The notes under the pieces were generated by a model. It ran no database searches. It was not told the DNA's origin and was given only the letters and a program-made list of their open reading frames with translations. Positions 47,072-57,813 of a stretch of 64,000 nucleotides of DNA are shown here, in pieces; position 1 is the stretch's first letter; the number at the start of each line of letters is the position of its first letter. The position numbers were made by a program, and so were the translations under genes. The stretch lies in NCBI GenBank assembly GCA_020726505.1, contig JAHLEZ010000021.1, positions 1,054,001-1,118,000 on the forward strand, in the 5' to 3' direction. The stretch is from Leptodontidium sp. MPI-SDFR-AT-0119 (lineage: Eukaryota; Ascomycota; Leotiomycetes; Helotiales; Leptodontidiaceae).

Positions 47072-47997
47072 AATAATTAACTTAGCAACTGAATGCTAGA
47101 GGAAATGGAGAACAGAATTAACGGCTACGGCGATAAGAAGCAGATTGGAAGAGAATTGTTGGCTACTGGATATGGAGATGGGAATGAAGAATAGGAACAG
47201 AAGATAGCGAGGTTGGCTGAGTCTGAATGTCAATTAAGCCATAAATTGATGAGGAGTTCTAGGGAACCATCCCAAGCTCATATCGCGTAGACCACTATTT
47301 TAAAATAGAAGACATTAGTCAACGGAATTCTAGTTATTTCCTCTCAGTCGTAAGCTGGACTGTTGAGACGTAAATGTATGGTGGGAGACAAACCCGAATC
47401 GAATTTCCTAGACCCCTCCTTCTCTCAAGTTGAAAGGCCCTGAAGACCATCAGAATCAACGTCATGTGAAACGTTTATTTTGAAGTCTCGTAGTACCCCA
47501 CGGGGGACCAACAAACTGTTTTGATAATCACCCGCCCAGAAGTTGAACGAATCTCTGGATCGAAACAAAACAAGCCAAGATAATAAGCGAGGTCATTCAA
47601 CTCCAAAATTCAGTTCGACATATTTGCATGATGTCGCATTGGCTTTGGATTGGCTTTTATTAACACACCTCTTCACAAAAATTTCCAACAATCTCACGGT
47701 CATTTAAATTCATCAGAGGAGAGGTTGAATTCAATTCGAATTACGAGGTCACAGTTTTATTCTGCCCTCTGCCCACTAGCGCATGCTTTGCCCATTACCG
47801 CCATTTCGCGGCCTGAATTTCCCTCCGAGTCCCAAGTCCAGCTCGCTACTTTCAGCGCAAAAGAGTATAGCGTCCATGATCCCAGCTTGAGTCAAAGTTA
47901 TCCAATTTGACAAGGCTACGCAGCAAATACCACCCACGCTACCTACTCTCTGCCTTCCCACAGAAGAACGAGACTGCTGTCTGTCACAACCAGAGGC
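47072..47997. other. Intergenic between 2EXR copies 2 and 3
   Basis: An open frame from about 47092 to 47194 reads G-Y-G-D-K-K-Q-I-G-R-E-L-L and could be a displaced C-terminal piece of copy 2. Otherwise nothing is supported. Confidence 0.35.
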
Positions 47998-49049
47998 ATG
48001 CCCTCCGTGCGAAAGGGCACACTGGTTCCGAAGCTCAAGACAAAGTCCACGACTACTACCCAAACGCGCTCGAGATCGAAGGCGATGTCGAATGAGGACC
48101 AGGAGAGTGATGAGCATCTCGTGCCCTCAAAGTATCAGCACGCAGACACCACCTCCCAGGCCCTACCTATGACCTCAGCACCGAAATATCAGTCGCTGCC
48201 TCCGATGAAAGACACAACATACCAGCTCTGGGTACGAATAGCACAAATCTTGCTATTCCGGTCATGGGTCATGTTGCTGCGACTCGTTTCCCAAAATTCC
48301 CAAAGCTCCCCACCAAGTTGCGGATCAAGATTTGTGAGTATTATCTGCGTGAAATCTTCCTCTGTTAGAAAAATATACACCCACCCCCAAGGAAATCGCT
48401 CCCATTCCCTCTTCCAGGCTTTACTCAACACACAGCTAATCATCTACCATCCCCTAGGTAGCCCTACCTACCTGGTCCCCGAAACATCCAAGTCTACGAG
48501 CTCGGCTCCTGGCAAACCACCTACCAGCGCCCCTCAAAATGGTCTCACAAGCACCTCTTCCAGCTACGATCAACCTGCCAAGAAATTTACTTCCAAGTCA
48601 CGAAGAAATACAGCGTCATCGCATTTGCCGACATGGGAATGAGCTTGAGCACCAGCCCCTTAGACCGTTTTGTCAGCTACCCATGTATCCTCATTAAAGA
48701 CGACAAAAATACCATTCAATTCAGCGCCGGCATTTTCTGGAGCTACGCAGGTGGTCATAACCCGATTACACCCAAGGCTCACCCGACTATTCGATCCATG
48801 GTTATTACAGTAGTCGCTCTTAGGTACCTGTACACTGACAGGAAAACCCGCCAGCTTGGGACTTGGTTTGAGGGGTTCACTGGTTTACGGAAATTGATTG
48901 TGATAGATGGCTATGATTGGACACCTGAGACACCAGGACACTTCTTCGAGGCTGTGTCAGAGACTGGCTGGCTGCGACAGGTTGATGTTCCAGGTTTTAA
49001 GGAGGTGTTGAGTAGGGCTACCAGAGTTGAACATTGTATGAGCACATAG
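47998..49049 (+). pseudogene. 2EXR-family gene, copy 3, probably broken
   Basis: Exon 1 (47998-48131) and exon 2 (48179-48333) join in frame through a GTATCA to CTCAG intron and lead into the 2EXR motif F-P-K-F-P-K-L-P-T-K-L-R-I-K-I. A GTGAGT donor follows at 48334. The downstream exon, open from about 48470 to the stop at 49047-49049, continues the expected pattern (L-P-G-P-R-N-I-Q-V-Y-E-L), but neither AG acceptor before it (CTAG-GTAG at 48459-48466) restores the frame, and TAG sits where coding is expected. A small deletion near the acceptor is the simplest reading. An unrecognised intron structure is the alternative. Confidence 0.5.
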
Positions 49050-49569
49050 CTAGTGTAGAGGTAGAAATATTGATGTTTGAAGAGAGGTATGACTTAACCG
49101 CTGATAATATCGAGTAAAATATTTGCTGGTTTGTAATTAATCTCAAGTAGGATCTTGTTGTTGCGCGCCAGCTTTCATAGCTTACACATGGGGCGACAGT
49201 GATGGATTTATTGGGATTCACGGTCGTCTCCTCGAAGCAGCAGATGTATTGCTTTCACATCGACCAACAAAGAGAGTCCTTCTAATTCTAACCGGGGCCT
49301 TGTCCTTTATTATAAAGGATAATTTCTTATTAGTATGTGGTGTTTGGCATAATTCATTTCTTCGAACTAGCTCCAATCCTCCTGCAATGCCTAGCCTTCG
49401 AGAGCACCTAGAATTTCTGATCGTGTCTTTCAAATAAGATTCAAGGGCAAGCGTTCTATTTCTTGTACGAAGTATCAGCTAAGAAAACATGATTGCGCAA
49501 ATTCCTAGGACGGAGAATAGATATCAATTCAATTGTTTTCCCTCCAGTGGCCTTCCCGAAAACAAGTCT
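49050..49569. other. Intergenic, no supported gene
   Basis: A short imperfect palindrome (TTGTCCTTTATTATAAAGGATAA) is at about 49300-49322. No coding region supported. Confidence 0.4.
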
Positions 49570-50569
49570 TCACATAACGTTGCAGTACGAAGGCAAAATG
49601 CTCGTGACTGCACTTGTGACAGCATGAACAGTTCCAAGTCCAACTTCAGTAGCCTCGTCAGCTTTATGCTCGTTCGCAGTAGTGAGACTGAAAATGAGAT
49701 GATTCATCTGAGTCTGTGTGAGTGGTTGCTCAAGTGGCCTCCAACCCTCCTTGAATGGTAGTCTTTCCTCTTCTGTATAATTGTCAGTTTCCTTCAAATC
49801 TTGGTCAAATCGTGCTGAGGAAGGAGGTCATCCACTCACCGAACAACACTTTCAAGTACTCAAGTGGGATCTTGCCATCTTTCGGATCTCCAAGGATACC
49901 AAGAAACAGGGCAGACTCGCCATAGCCTGTGAAGGAAAATTGTCAGTATTCTCGTTTCAAAATCTAGGTCAGGTTTTCGCTCACTCAAGATAAATTCCTT
50001 AATCCCATACTGAAACTCCTTCCCCGCATCACCATGCGCTTTCTTCGCCGCCATAACCCTCTCATACCTAGCCTTACTCACACTCTGAAAGTCCGTCTCG
50101 GTCCTCTCCCCATAACTCTTCATCACACCCTCCCAGACACTCTTATCAAACGAGTAATTATCACCAAACGCTACGTCGTTCCTCGAAAGTGAGACGTCAT
50201 GTTCGATCACGCCGTGTTTCCTAAGATGGTCCAGGTCGAAGGAGTGAGCGCTGTGGTCAGGGTTGGTGGTTAGTGCCCCGGTCGCGAAGACATTCGCGAT
50301 TTTGGAGTCGAGGTTTATGGATTGTGTGAGTACGGAGACGATTTGTCCCTTTGTGATGTCTTTTCCATTGTGTGGGAGGATGTGGTGGTTGGAGAGGGCG
50401 TTTATCATTGGGCAGGGTGAGCGGACTGGTTTGTGTCAATATAGTTTTCCATCAAAGAAAGTTCATACAATGGAGGTAGTTGGAATGAAATCATACCATC
50501 GCCATCTCCAGCGGGTTCCCATTTAGTCCAGTCGATGGGTGGATGACCAGCAGGAGTTCCGGTCGCCAT
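49570..50569 (-). CDS. Heme-thiolate peroxidase/peroxygenase (chloroperoxidase family)
   Basis: Four exons on the minus strand (50569-50497, 50425-49985, 49926-49840, 49772-49570) give 267 residues. The proximal heme ligand is in the family motif R-S-P-C-P-M-I-N-A-L-S-N-H (Cys29), followed by H-G-x-x-x-x-x-x and an E-H-D-x-S-x-x-R-x-D segment around residue 100 that carries the acid-base region of these enzymes. The C-terminal part has Y-G-E-S-A-L-F-L and E-R-L-P-F-K-E-G-W, also typical. Family members use H2O2 to oxygenate or halogenate aromatic and aliphatic substrates. The protein starts with M-A-T-G-T-P-A-G-H-P-P and has no signal peptide, so it may be intracellular, as for related proteins in secondary-metabolite clusters. 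The substrate is unknown. Confidence 0.85.
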
Positions 50570-51349
50570 TTCAAGAAACTTGGCTGTTTTGGAGGGATTG
50601 TTTGATTTGTGAGAGCTCAGCTATTTGTAACTACAAATATTTGAGAGAGAGAATTGAAAGAGGACTGACATGATGTTTAAGTAGATCCTTCTGTTCTAAC
50701 AAGGCTGGGGAACTTGAAGGCATGACGCATGTGCTGTTCAGTTGTCAGCAGCTAGTTCAGCCTTCCCCCACGAATGTGATTCTTCAGGCCATAAACCGTC
50801 GTAGTTACACCACACCCTTGAAATTGCATATGTACCTCGATGTTTTCACCACTCTCCTCTGTTAATGGCAAGCTGAGCGAGGCGCGACATTCATGCATGT
50901 GATTTTCAGCTGGCGATGGCACCAATCAGGGCAGGACGGTTTGTCAGACATTTAATTAGACTGCATACACTACCCAAGTTCCATGTATGTTGGTTTCAGT
51001 GTGTGCGGATAGTCTGTTAGCTTTCGCTTGTATCCGTTCAGACGATTGAGATTAGGTGTATTGTTTATTCATTCGTTCCGCTCGCTAAAAGTCGTTGATG
51101 CGGAATTATTGAAAAGGGGGGAGATTGACCCACTGAACCTGATTGGTGGGGTGAAAACGTGACCTGCATGTAGGCGCCTCCCCCATTCTCACCCAGGCGG
51201 CAGCGAGGTCAAGCCTCGTGCGGCTGAACTTCTCACGATTTGAGATGGCCCCTTTCCAGATAATATCTTCTTCGCATGTATTGCATACTGATTGCATCTA
51301 AATGTGTTGAGGGTTAATGTAATTCTCGAAAGCACATGTCCGTCTAAGA
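50570..51349. other. Divergent upstream region of peroxygenase and HET genes
   Basis: No gene supported. The start codons of the peroxygenase (minus) and HET (plus) genes face away from each other across this 780-base stretch. Confidence 0.45.
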
Positions 51350-53596
51350 ATGGCACCCAAAGAGCGAAGCTGCTTCACAAGAGCAGCTCTCTTCCTCCTC
51401 GACCTTGAAATTTTCATCATCCTCTACTTACCCGTAACATTCTACCGCGTATTCAAAGCTTGCACCACCAAAACCAAAACCCCAGCCTCCACCGCTCGCC
51501 AGCCAGAAGATGACAAAACAATATCCATCGCAACGAATGTGGTCTTCTCAGATGGGTACACGCCATACGAAGACGCATCCCCATGTTCCCGCTGCCAAGC
51601 CATCAACCTCGCAGATCTGGTCTCAGAATCTGGATACGCCCATTGCAAGACCTACGATGAATTGCAATCGGCTGCTAAGAACGGGTGTAAGATGTGTACG
51701 CTGCTCATACTAGCTATTGAGCGTAGCGAAGCGAGGAAGACGGCAACTTTTTGGATGAGCTTCAGGTCTACGAAGTATCAATCGCGGCCTACGCTGACTT
51801 TGGTTTCGCGAGGTAGTGGTAGGGATGGGGGGTTGAAATCTGATCTTGTAGAAGTTAAGTTGGAGAAGTTGGATGGGACATATGACGGGCCGAGGAAAGT
51901 AAAGAGGAGTGAGCTGTTGGCTGTGGTGGGCTTGTATGCTGATGCGGGTATGTTGACTTGCAGCTCTGCTTATGCCTCTTAGAGGAAGGGACTTTGGTGT
52001 TGATGGTCTCTAGATTCACCTGCGCAGGCTTCGATATCTGGACGTCGAATTCTATGTGATTCTTCTGCTACGGATGCGATATCCATGCGAGAGAGATGGA
52101 TCAAAGAGATCCTACGTGCAGATGACATTGCACAGCAACACAACCAAATCAGTAATGAAGAACTACCAAAACGAGTACTCGACATTTCCCAACAGTCAGA
52201 AGACGAGGAAGATATGATCAAACTCATCGAAATCGACAACGCAGCCCCCATAAAAGGCAGATATATAGCACTAAGCCACTGCTGGGGTCGCGAGGGGCAT
52301 TTCCGCCTCACAGAATCCACCCTCAACCATATGAAAACAGGGCTCCCAACATCTAGCCTGGCAAAGAACTTCCGTGACGCCATCACTATCACTCGCCTCC
52401 TCGGCCTGCGCTATCTTTGGATCGACGCTCTCTGCATCTTGCAAGACTCGCAAACGGACTGGGAACTAGAGTCCGCCAAGATGGGCCGGTACTACGAGAA
52501 AGCCTGGCTGACAATCGCTGCCGGGATGTCAGACGGCGGAAAGGACGGTTTGTTGTCGAAGCGGAGTCCGCATGGTCTGGCACATATCCGACTGAAAGTT
52601 TGGGCGAACGCGGCGAGGAATTCGGGTTTAGGGCAGAAATTCACGGTATATTTTGCTCTGGATCCTATCAAGCCCTCGACGCAATGCCCGATCCGGACGA
52701 GGGGATGGACGTTCCAGGAAGAGCTGCTGTCAAGGCGGTATCTGAGTTTCGAGACGACGCAGACGTATTTGAGATGTGGCACAATTGTACATCATGAGTG
52801 TGGCAGGCAGGACGATTTGTTGAAGGATGAGTCGCCGTTTATGGAGGGTGAGCAACTTCTGCAGAGGAAAGATTGGTTAGAGATCGTGAGGAGGTATAGT
52901 AGTCGTAATTTGACGAAGGAGTCGGATAAGTTGCCTGCGTTGTCGGGGCTTGCCCATGAGTATTGTGCGAGGTGGGGTGATGAATATTTAGCTGGGCTGT
53001 GGAGGAAGGATCTGTGTAGGGATTTGCTGTGGAGGAGGAATGAGAGGTATGCTTTGCCTGAGCCAAGACGGCCTGAAGAATATAGGGCGCCGAGTTGGTC
53101 GTGGGCGAGTTTGGATGGGAGAATAGAATTTGTAGGGCCGGGGAATACGCAAGATGAAGCGAAGATTAAGATCCAGAGTGTAAATATGGAGTTGGCTGGG
53201 AGAGACCCAATGGGTCAGGTATCTGGCGGAACGATCAAAGTGAGAGGCGTGGTTTCGAAGATGGATTCCTATGGCAATATACCGAAACGACTGGGCATCA
53301 AGCTAAGGAAGCACTATGATGTGCCTGGGGAGGTCAAGCCGGAGACTCCCCCCAGGAGTCAGTATTTACTATGGGTTTGTAAGAATTCTGGTCTGATTCT
53401 AAGACGAGCGTTAGTCGACGCTGGGAGAGATACGGATTTTGTGGTTATGGCTTTGCCGAGAATCGAGTTTGAACGTGTTGGGTATTTCTCGAGCAGGCCT
53501 TCAAACGAGCTGGATGAGTTCTGGTCGAATGTTAAGTTGGAGGATTGGCATGAGCATAGAAGATTCATATACCCAGAGGTAATATACCTCGTTTAG
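51350..53596 (+). CDS. HET-domain protein (heterokaryon incompatibility type) with possible N-terminal membrane anchor
   Basis: Two exons (51350-51947 and 52014-53596) encode 726 residues. The HET domain begins with Y-I-A-L-S-H-C-W-G near residue 283, followed by L-R-Y-L-W-I-D-A-L-C-I-L-Q near 331-343 and R-G-W-T-F-Q-E-E-L-L near 429-438, the three classic blocks. Residues about 10-33 are hydrophobic (broken by one Asp and one Glu) and might form a membrane anchor or a helical motif. A C-x2-C pair (C-S-R-C) and H-C/C-K-x-C residues at about 80-120 lie before the HET domain, as in many members. HET proteins trigger cell death when nonself partners meet. No allelic partner gene is recognisable next door. 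Confidence 0.88.
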
Positions 53597-53733
53597 GAAA
53601 GTCTAAAGAGATTCAAGGCCCAGGAAGATCATAGGTGATGCCATGGGAACGAGATTTTCCTTCAAAACTGACCGCGGGGTATATGAATGCTGTATTTCTA
53701 CTTTTGTATATGTACATTAGATGTTTGATCCAC

Positions 53734-55432
53734 TTATATGTATTTATAAGGGTTCATGATGCCATTCTGAATACCAAGTTAGTACTTGCTCAGTGAGGAT
53801 TGAAATTTGTAGACTTACCGGATCGTACAACTCCTTGATCTGCTTCATAAGCTTGATCATTGTCTCACTTCGACTGTACCCAATATAATTCTTCTTGGCC
53901 AGTCCCAAACCATGCTCGGCACTGATACTACCGTTCCTCTTGGCAATCCATTCATACACAAATGGTTCCAACACTTTCTCGACTCGCTTGTCGTATCTTC
54001 GTACAGCCACATTGAGATGTAGGTTAGAGTCACCCATGTGGCCATAGCCCACAACATCGACGACTGGGTGCTCATCAGTTTCTCCCATCAAGCCCGACGC
54101 CTGGATCTTCTCCTTGGTCTCTTCAACAAGAGCATACAGCTCATTGATAGGTATCGACAGATCGTACTTGTAGACGCCACCCCAGTGCCCCAAACACTCG
54201 GGGACTCCTTCTCTCCATCCCCAAAGGGCTCTTACTTGCGTCTCATCTTGCGCAACTACACCGTCGGTCACGATCTCGTTCTCCATGACGTGCTCGAGGA
54301 ACTTCTCTAATTTCTCATTGTCGTGCTCAGAGTTCGAACCACTAGTCTCAATCAAGCAGTAGAAAGGGTGCTTCCCTTCCAGAGGTCGCTTGTTCTTGGT
54401 AACTTTGTGCACAAGATTCTGAGATTGGCTATCCATAAGTTCGAAGGCGGAAAGAATCTCAGATAGCTGTCCTTTAGCCTCCTTGAAAGCCTCCTGGACT
54501 TTCTCGTAAGACTCAAGACCAAAGAACGCAACGTTGATGGCTTTGGAGCGTTGGGGGCATATTATCGAGACACCAGTGATGATGCCGATAGTTCCTTCGC
54601 CTCCGATAAACAATTGCTTGAGATCATATCCAGTATTATTCTTCCGCAACTTGGAGAGATCATCAACAATCGTCCCATCTGGTAGAACTGCCTCAATTCC
54701 CAAAACATTTCCGTGAAGACTTCCGTATCGCAACAGTCTCAAACCTCCAGCATTGGTTGCAACATTACCTCCAATATGGCAGGATCCCTTAGCTCCCAGG
54801 TCCAATGGGAAGATATATCCCTTCTCTGCGAGGTAGTTGTCGGTAACTTCCAAAATACACCCAGCGTCCACAACCAAAGCCCCAGAGACGTCATCAAAGG
54901 AGCGAATCTGGTTCATGCGGCTCATATTGATAACGATCTCATCGAAAACCGGTACGGATCCTCCAACCAACCCCGAGTTGCCACCCTGCGGTACCACAGC
55001 CAGCATATTGTCATTGCAGTATTTCAGCACTTTGCTCACTTCCTCCGTGGACCCAGGCTTCAGCACGAGCTTCGTATGTCCTCTATATTTCCGCATCCAG
55101 TCTCCATTGAAGGGCTCAATATCCTCGGTAGCATCTTTCGTTACGCCATCAATGATTGCTGAATCCTTTCCTAATAACTCCCTGAAGAACTTGACATGGT
55201 CTGGAGTAAGCCCCGCAAATTTCGAATTTCGTTGTATCTCGGGGTATGTTTCGGATGTGAACTTGACGGCTTTTGAAGAGCTTGTTGTGCTCTTGGATGT
55301 GCTTTCGGTCTCCTCTGTTGAAGCTGTACTCTGCCACCGAATCTGGGGCAGAGCTCTGAATTGTCGGGAACATGTTGATGGCGCGACTCGAGCTCTACGT
55401 AGAGCAAGAGTGACTCTCGACCGGCTTGCCAT
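53734..55432 (-). CDS. FAD-linked D-2-hydroxyglutarate/D-lactate dehydrogenase, mitochondrial
   Basis: Two exons on the minus strand (55432-53819 and 53766-53734) give 548 residues. The second exon supplies only the last ten residues, N-G-I-M-N-P-Y-K-Y-I, which are conserved in the family; without splicing, the frame would add an unrelated tail. The Arg-rich, Ser-rich N-terminus is a mitochondrial presequence. FAD-binding motifs are P-Q-G-G-N-S-G-L-V-G-G-S and N-A-G-G-L-R-L-L-R-Y-G-S-L-H-G, and the C-terminal FAD-oxidase part has Y-G-H-M-G-D-S-N-L-H and A-E-H-G-L-G. These fit yeast Dld2/Dld3-like enzymes, which oxidise D-2-hydroxyglutarate (and D-lactate). It is divergent to the proteasome gene with about 320 bases between starts. 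Confidence 0.92.
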
Positions 55433-55752
55433 TTTGAATAGAATCAATTGAAGCTCTGCTTCTTGTTGTTAAGTAAAGAAATGCTTCAACTTGAGCCCCG
55501 AACCCGGTCATGGAATAGTGGGGAGTTGAAGTAAAGATCGGCTACACATCGGCTCTCAGCCTTGCCGTTGCAGCCTCACATCCAAGGCATCTTAATTGAG
55601 CTTCCGCGACTTCGTACGCGGGTGCAGCCTACTCAACTCAAACACCAAGCTCTACGAACATCCATCCCATCAGCTTCTCAACAACCTCGTTCTCTCTTCA
55701 CGATACTAACGAAGCTGCACCTTTGATACCCCTTCTCGACAAATCATAAATC
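55433..55752. promoter_or_regulatory. Bidirectional upstream region (D2HGDH-like / PRE6)
   Basis: A 320-base stretch between two divergent start codons must hold both promoters. I see no distinct consensus proteasome control element. Confidence 0.4.
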
Positions 55753-56763
55753 ATGGCGTCAGGATACGATAGAGCTCTTTCAGGTAAGCTCAAGCTCCCG
55801 TTTGGCTGCATGTTGACCTTGAACTAACATCAATAAAGTCTTCAGGTTAGTTACCAGCTCCGCGTAAGCTTTGGATATATCCTAATGATGAAAAAAGTCC
55901 CGATGGACATGTCTTCCAGGTCGAATACGCGCTCGAGGCCGTAAAGAGAGGTACGACTAGAAGCTGAAGGATAGCCAGGAACAACAGCTAATGTACCTGC
56001 AGGAACATGTGCCGTTGGAGTGAAGGGGGCAGATATCGTCGTATTGGGGTGTGAGAAGCGCTCAGCCATGAAACTCCAAGATACCCGCATCACGCCTTCG
56101 AAGATTGGTCTTGTTGATACCCACGTCTGCCTCGCCTTCGCTGGACTGAACGCCGATGCGCGAATCTTAGTCGACAAGGCCAGATTAGAAGCACAATCCC
56201 ATCGTTTGACTGTCGAGGATCCGGTTACGATAGAGTACATTACGAAGTACGTGGCTGGTGTTCAGCAGAGATATACGCAGAGTGGTGGTGTCAGACCGTT
56301 CGGAATCAGTACACTGATCGTTGGTTTCGACCCCAACGACAAGACCCCAAGACTGTACCAGACCGAGCCATCAGGAATTTACTCCGCATGGTAGGTTCAA
56401 TCACGCAGGACTCGTGGATTTTGCTAACGCACTCACAGGAAGGCAAATGCAATCGGCAGATCCAGCAAGACAGTCCGCGAATTCCTAGAGAGAAACCACA
56501 AGGATGATATGGATCGCGAGGCTACAATCAAGTTGACTATCAAGTCGTTATTGGAGGTTGTGCAGACCGGAGCTAAGAACATTGAGATTGCTATCATGGC
56601 ACCAGGAAAGCTCCTCGAGATGTTGCCAGTGGAGGATATTGAGGCTTATGTCAAGAACATTGAGCAGGAGAAGGTTGAGGAGGCTGCTAAGAAGAAGAAC
56701 ACCAGGACACCAGGTTCTGGAAATGCTGCGATCTTGACGAGACCTGCTGAGGGCAGCAGTTAG
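55753..56763 (+). CDS. PRE6: 20S proteasome subunit alpha 4
   Basis: Five exons (55753-55783, 55839-55845, 55898-55950, 56003-56390, 56439-56763) encode 267 residues. Exon 2 is only seven bases (TCTTCAG); it is required to build the universal alpha-subunit signature [20 protein letters not shown]. The rest matches alpha4/PSMA7: V-K-R-G-T-C-A-V-G-V, then [17 protein letters not shown] and the Lys-rich C-terminal helix. Alpha subunits form the outer rings and gate of the 20S core in cytosol and nucleus. Alpha subunits are not catalytic, so no active Thr is expected. Confidence 0.93.
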
Positions 56764-57019
56764 GAGGGCTACTGTGCTGAGCTTGCACCATCTCATAGAG
56801 CCATTGTACAATAGAAAAATGAGCGATGAAGACTTCTACCATGCTTCCATTCGTTCAACTTTTGGTCCTTAGAGGTCGCGCACATTTCATCTGCACCTAG
56901 GGCTTGAAGAGCAGCAAGTGTCCGCCACGCCTTGTTTTCCGTCCATCATAAATCATAAACACCATCCCAATCCCATGCCGCTAAATCAAACCCCAAACCA
57001 GCCCCGATCCAGTATCTTT

Positions 57020-57535
57020 CTAACCCAGCTTATTCGGGGCCTCCTTGACATCGAAAATCGTTCTCAGCTCCTCTCCTCGAATGCGGTCATCCTTTAACAT
57101 CCTATTATCGACTCTGGCATCCTCTCCTTCGACCTTCAACATCGGCTTGGGCGTAAGGGCTTCCAGGACAAAGTGATTATCGCAGTGCGGGCAGTACTCG
57201 TCGCTCTCTTCGAACTCCTGAGCATCTTTGCGGAAGGCCTTCTTGCATTTCTTGCAGGCAAAGGTCTAGGGATACTTAGTAGGAATGATGGGAGGAGGGG
57301 CAAAGGGGGGTTGTTCACCATTTCAGTCTGCTGGAGGAGAGGGTGGCTTTGGGTTTCTGCGTGGCATTCTGCACAGTCGAACCATTTCCGGCCTGATGTA
57401 ATTAGAATGTAGGTAGCTTTGATAATATACAGGACGTACAGCATGGAGATCTGATAGAGACCTGGGCGTTGAGGATATGTTTGCTACAAAGGATTAGCTT
57501 GGGCTCAGAGGCAAATCTCAGCAAACTCACCACAT
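57020..57535 (-). CDS. HOT13: Small CHY zinc-finger protein (Hot13-like)
   Basis: Four exons on the minus strand (57535-57531, 57483-57440, 57392-57319, 57265-57020) give 122 residues. The first exon holds only ATG plus two bases; all junctions keep phase. The protein is rich in Cys/His pairs: C-K-H, then S-P-C-C-R-K-W-F-D-C-A-E-C-H, then F-A-C-K-K-C-K-K-A-F-R and Y-C-P-H-C-D-N-H-F, the layout of a CHY zinc finger. Yeast Hot13 of this family is a zinc/thiol protein of the mitochondrial intermembrane space that helps the Mia40-Erv1 relay. Localisation here is inferred from the family. An upstream in-frame start cannot be excluded, because the tiny first exon gives little to judge. Confidence 0.78.
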
Positions 57536-57813
57536 GGTTACAATCTTTCTTTCGTGCTCGAAATTGTCTTACTAGAGAATGTTTTTGGAAATAGATCCAA
57601 GTATTTACTTCTGTATCTCCTCGCCCAAAATATTCACGCGACAGGCCGCGGATCAATCAACGCGGCTTAGCGCTCGCTAGCGCAAAAGTGACTCCATCTG
57701 TCAGCCTTGCATTCCATATCAACTTCGCCTCCGCCTCCCATTCTGACTCTTCGAAGCTCTTTGTCCATCCTTTCTTCATTTCGCGCGGCATCGTCTGCAG
57801 GCAGAACGTGAAG

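Noticed and set aside
53857..55451. Plus-strand frames across the D2HGDH-like gene
   Set aside because: They overlap a strongly conserved minus-strand protein and show no motif.
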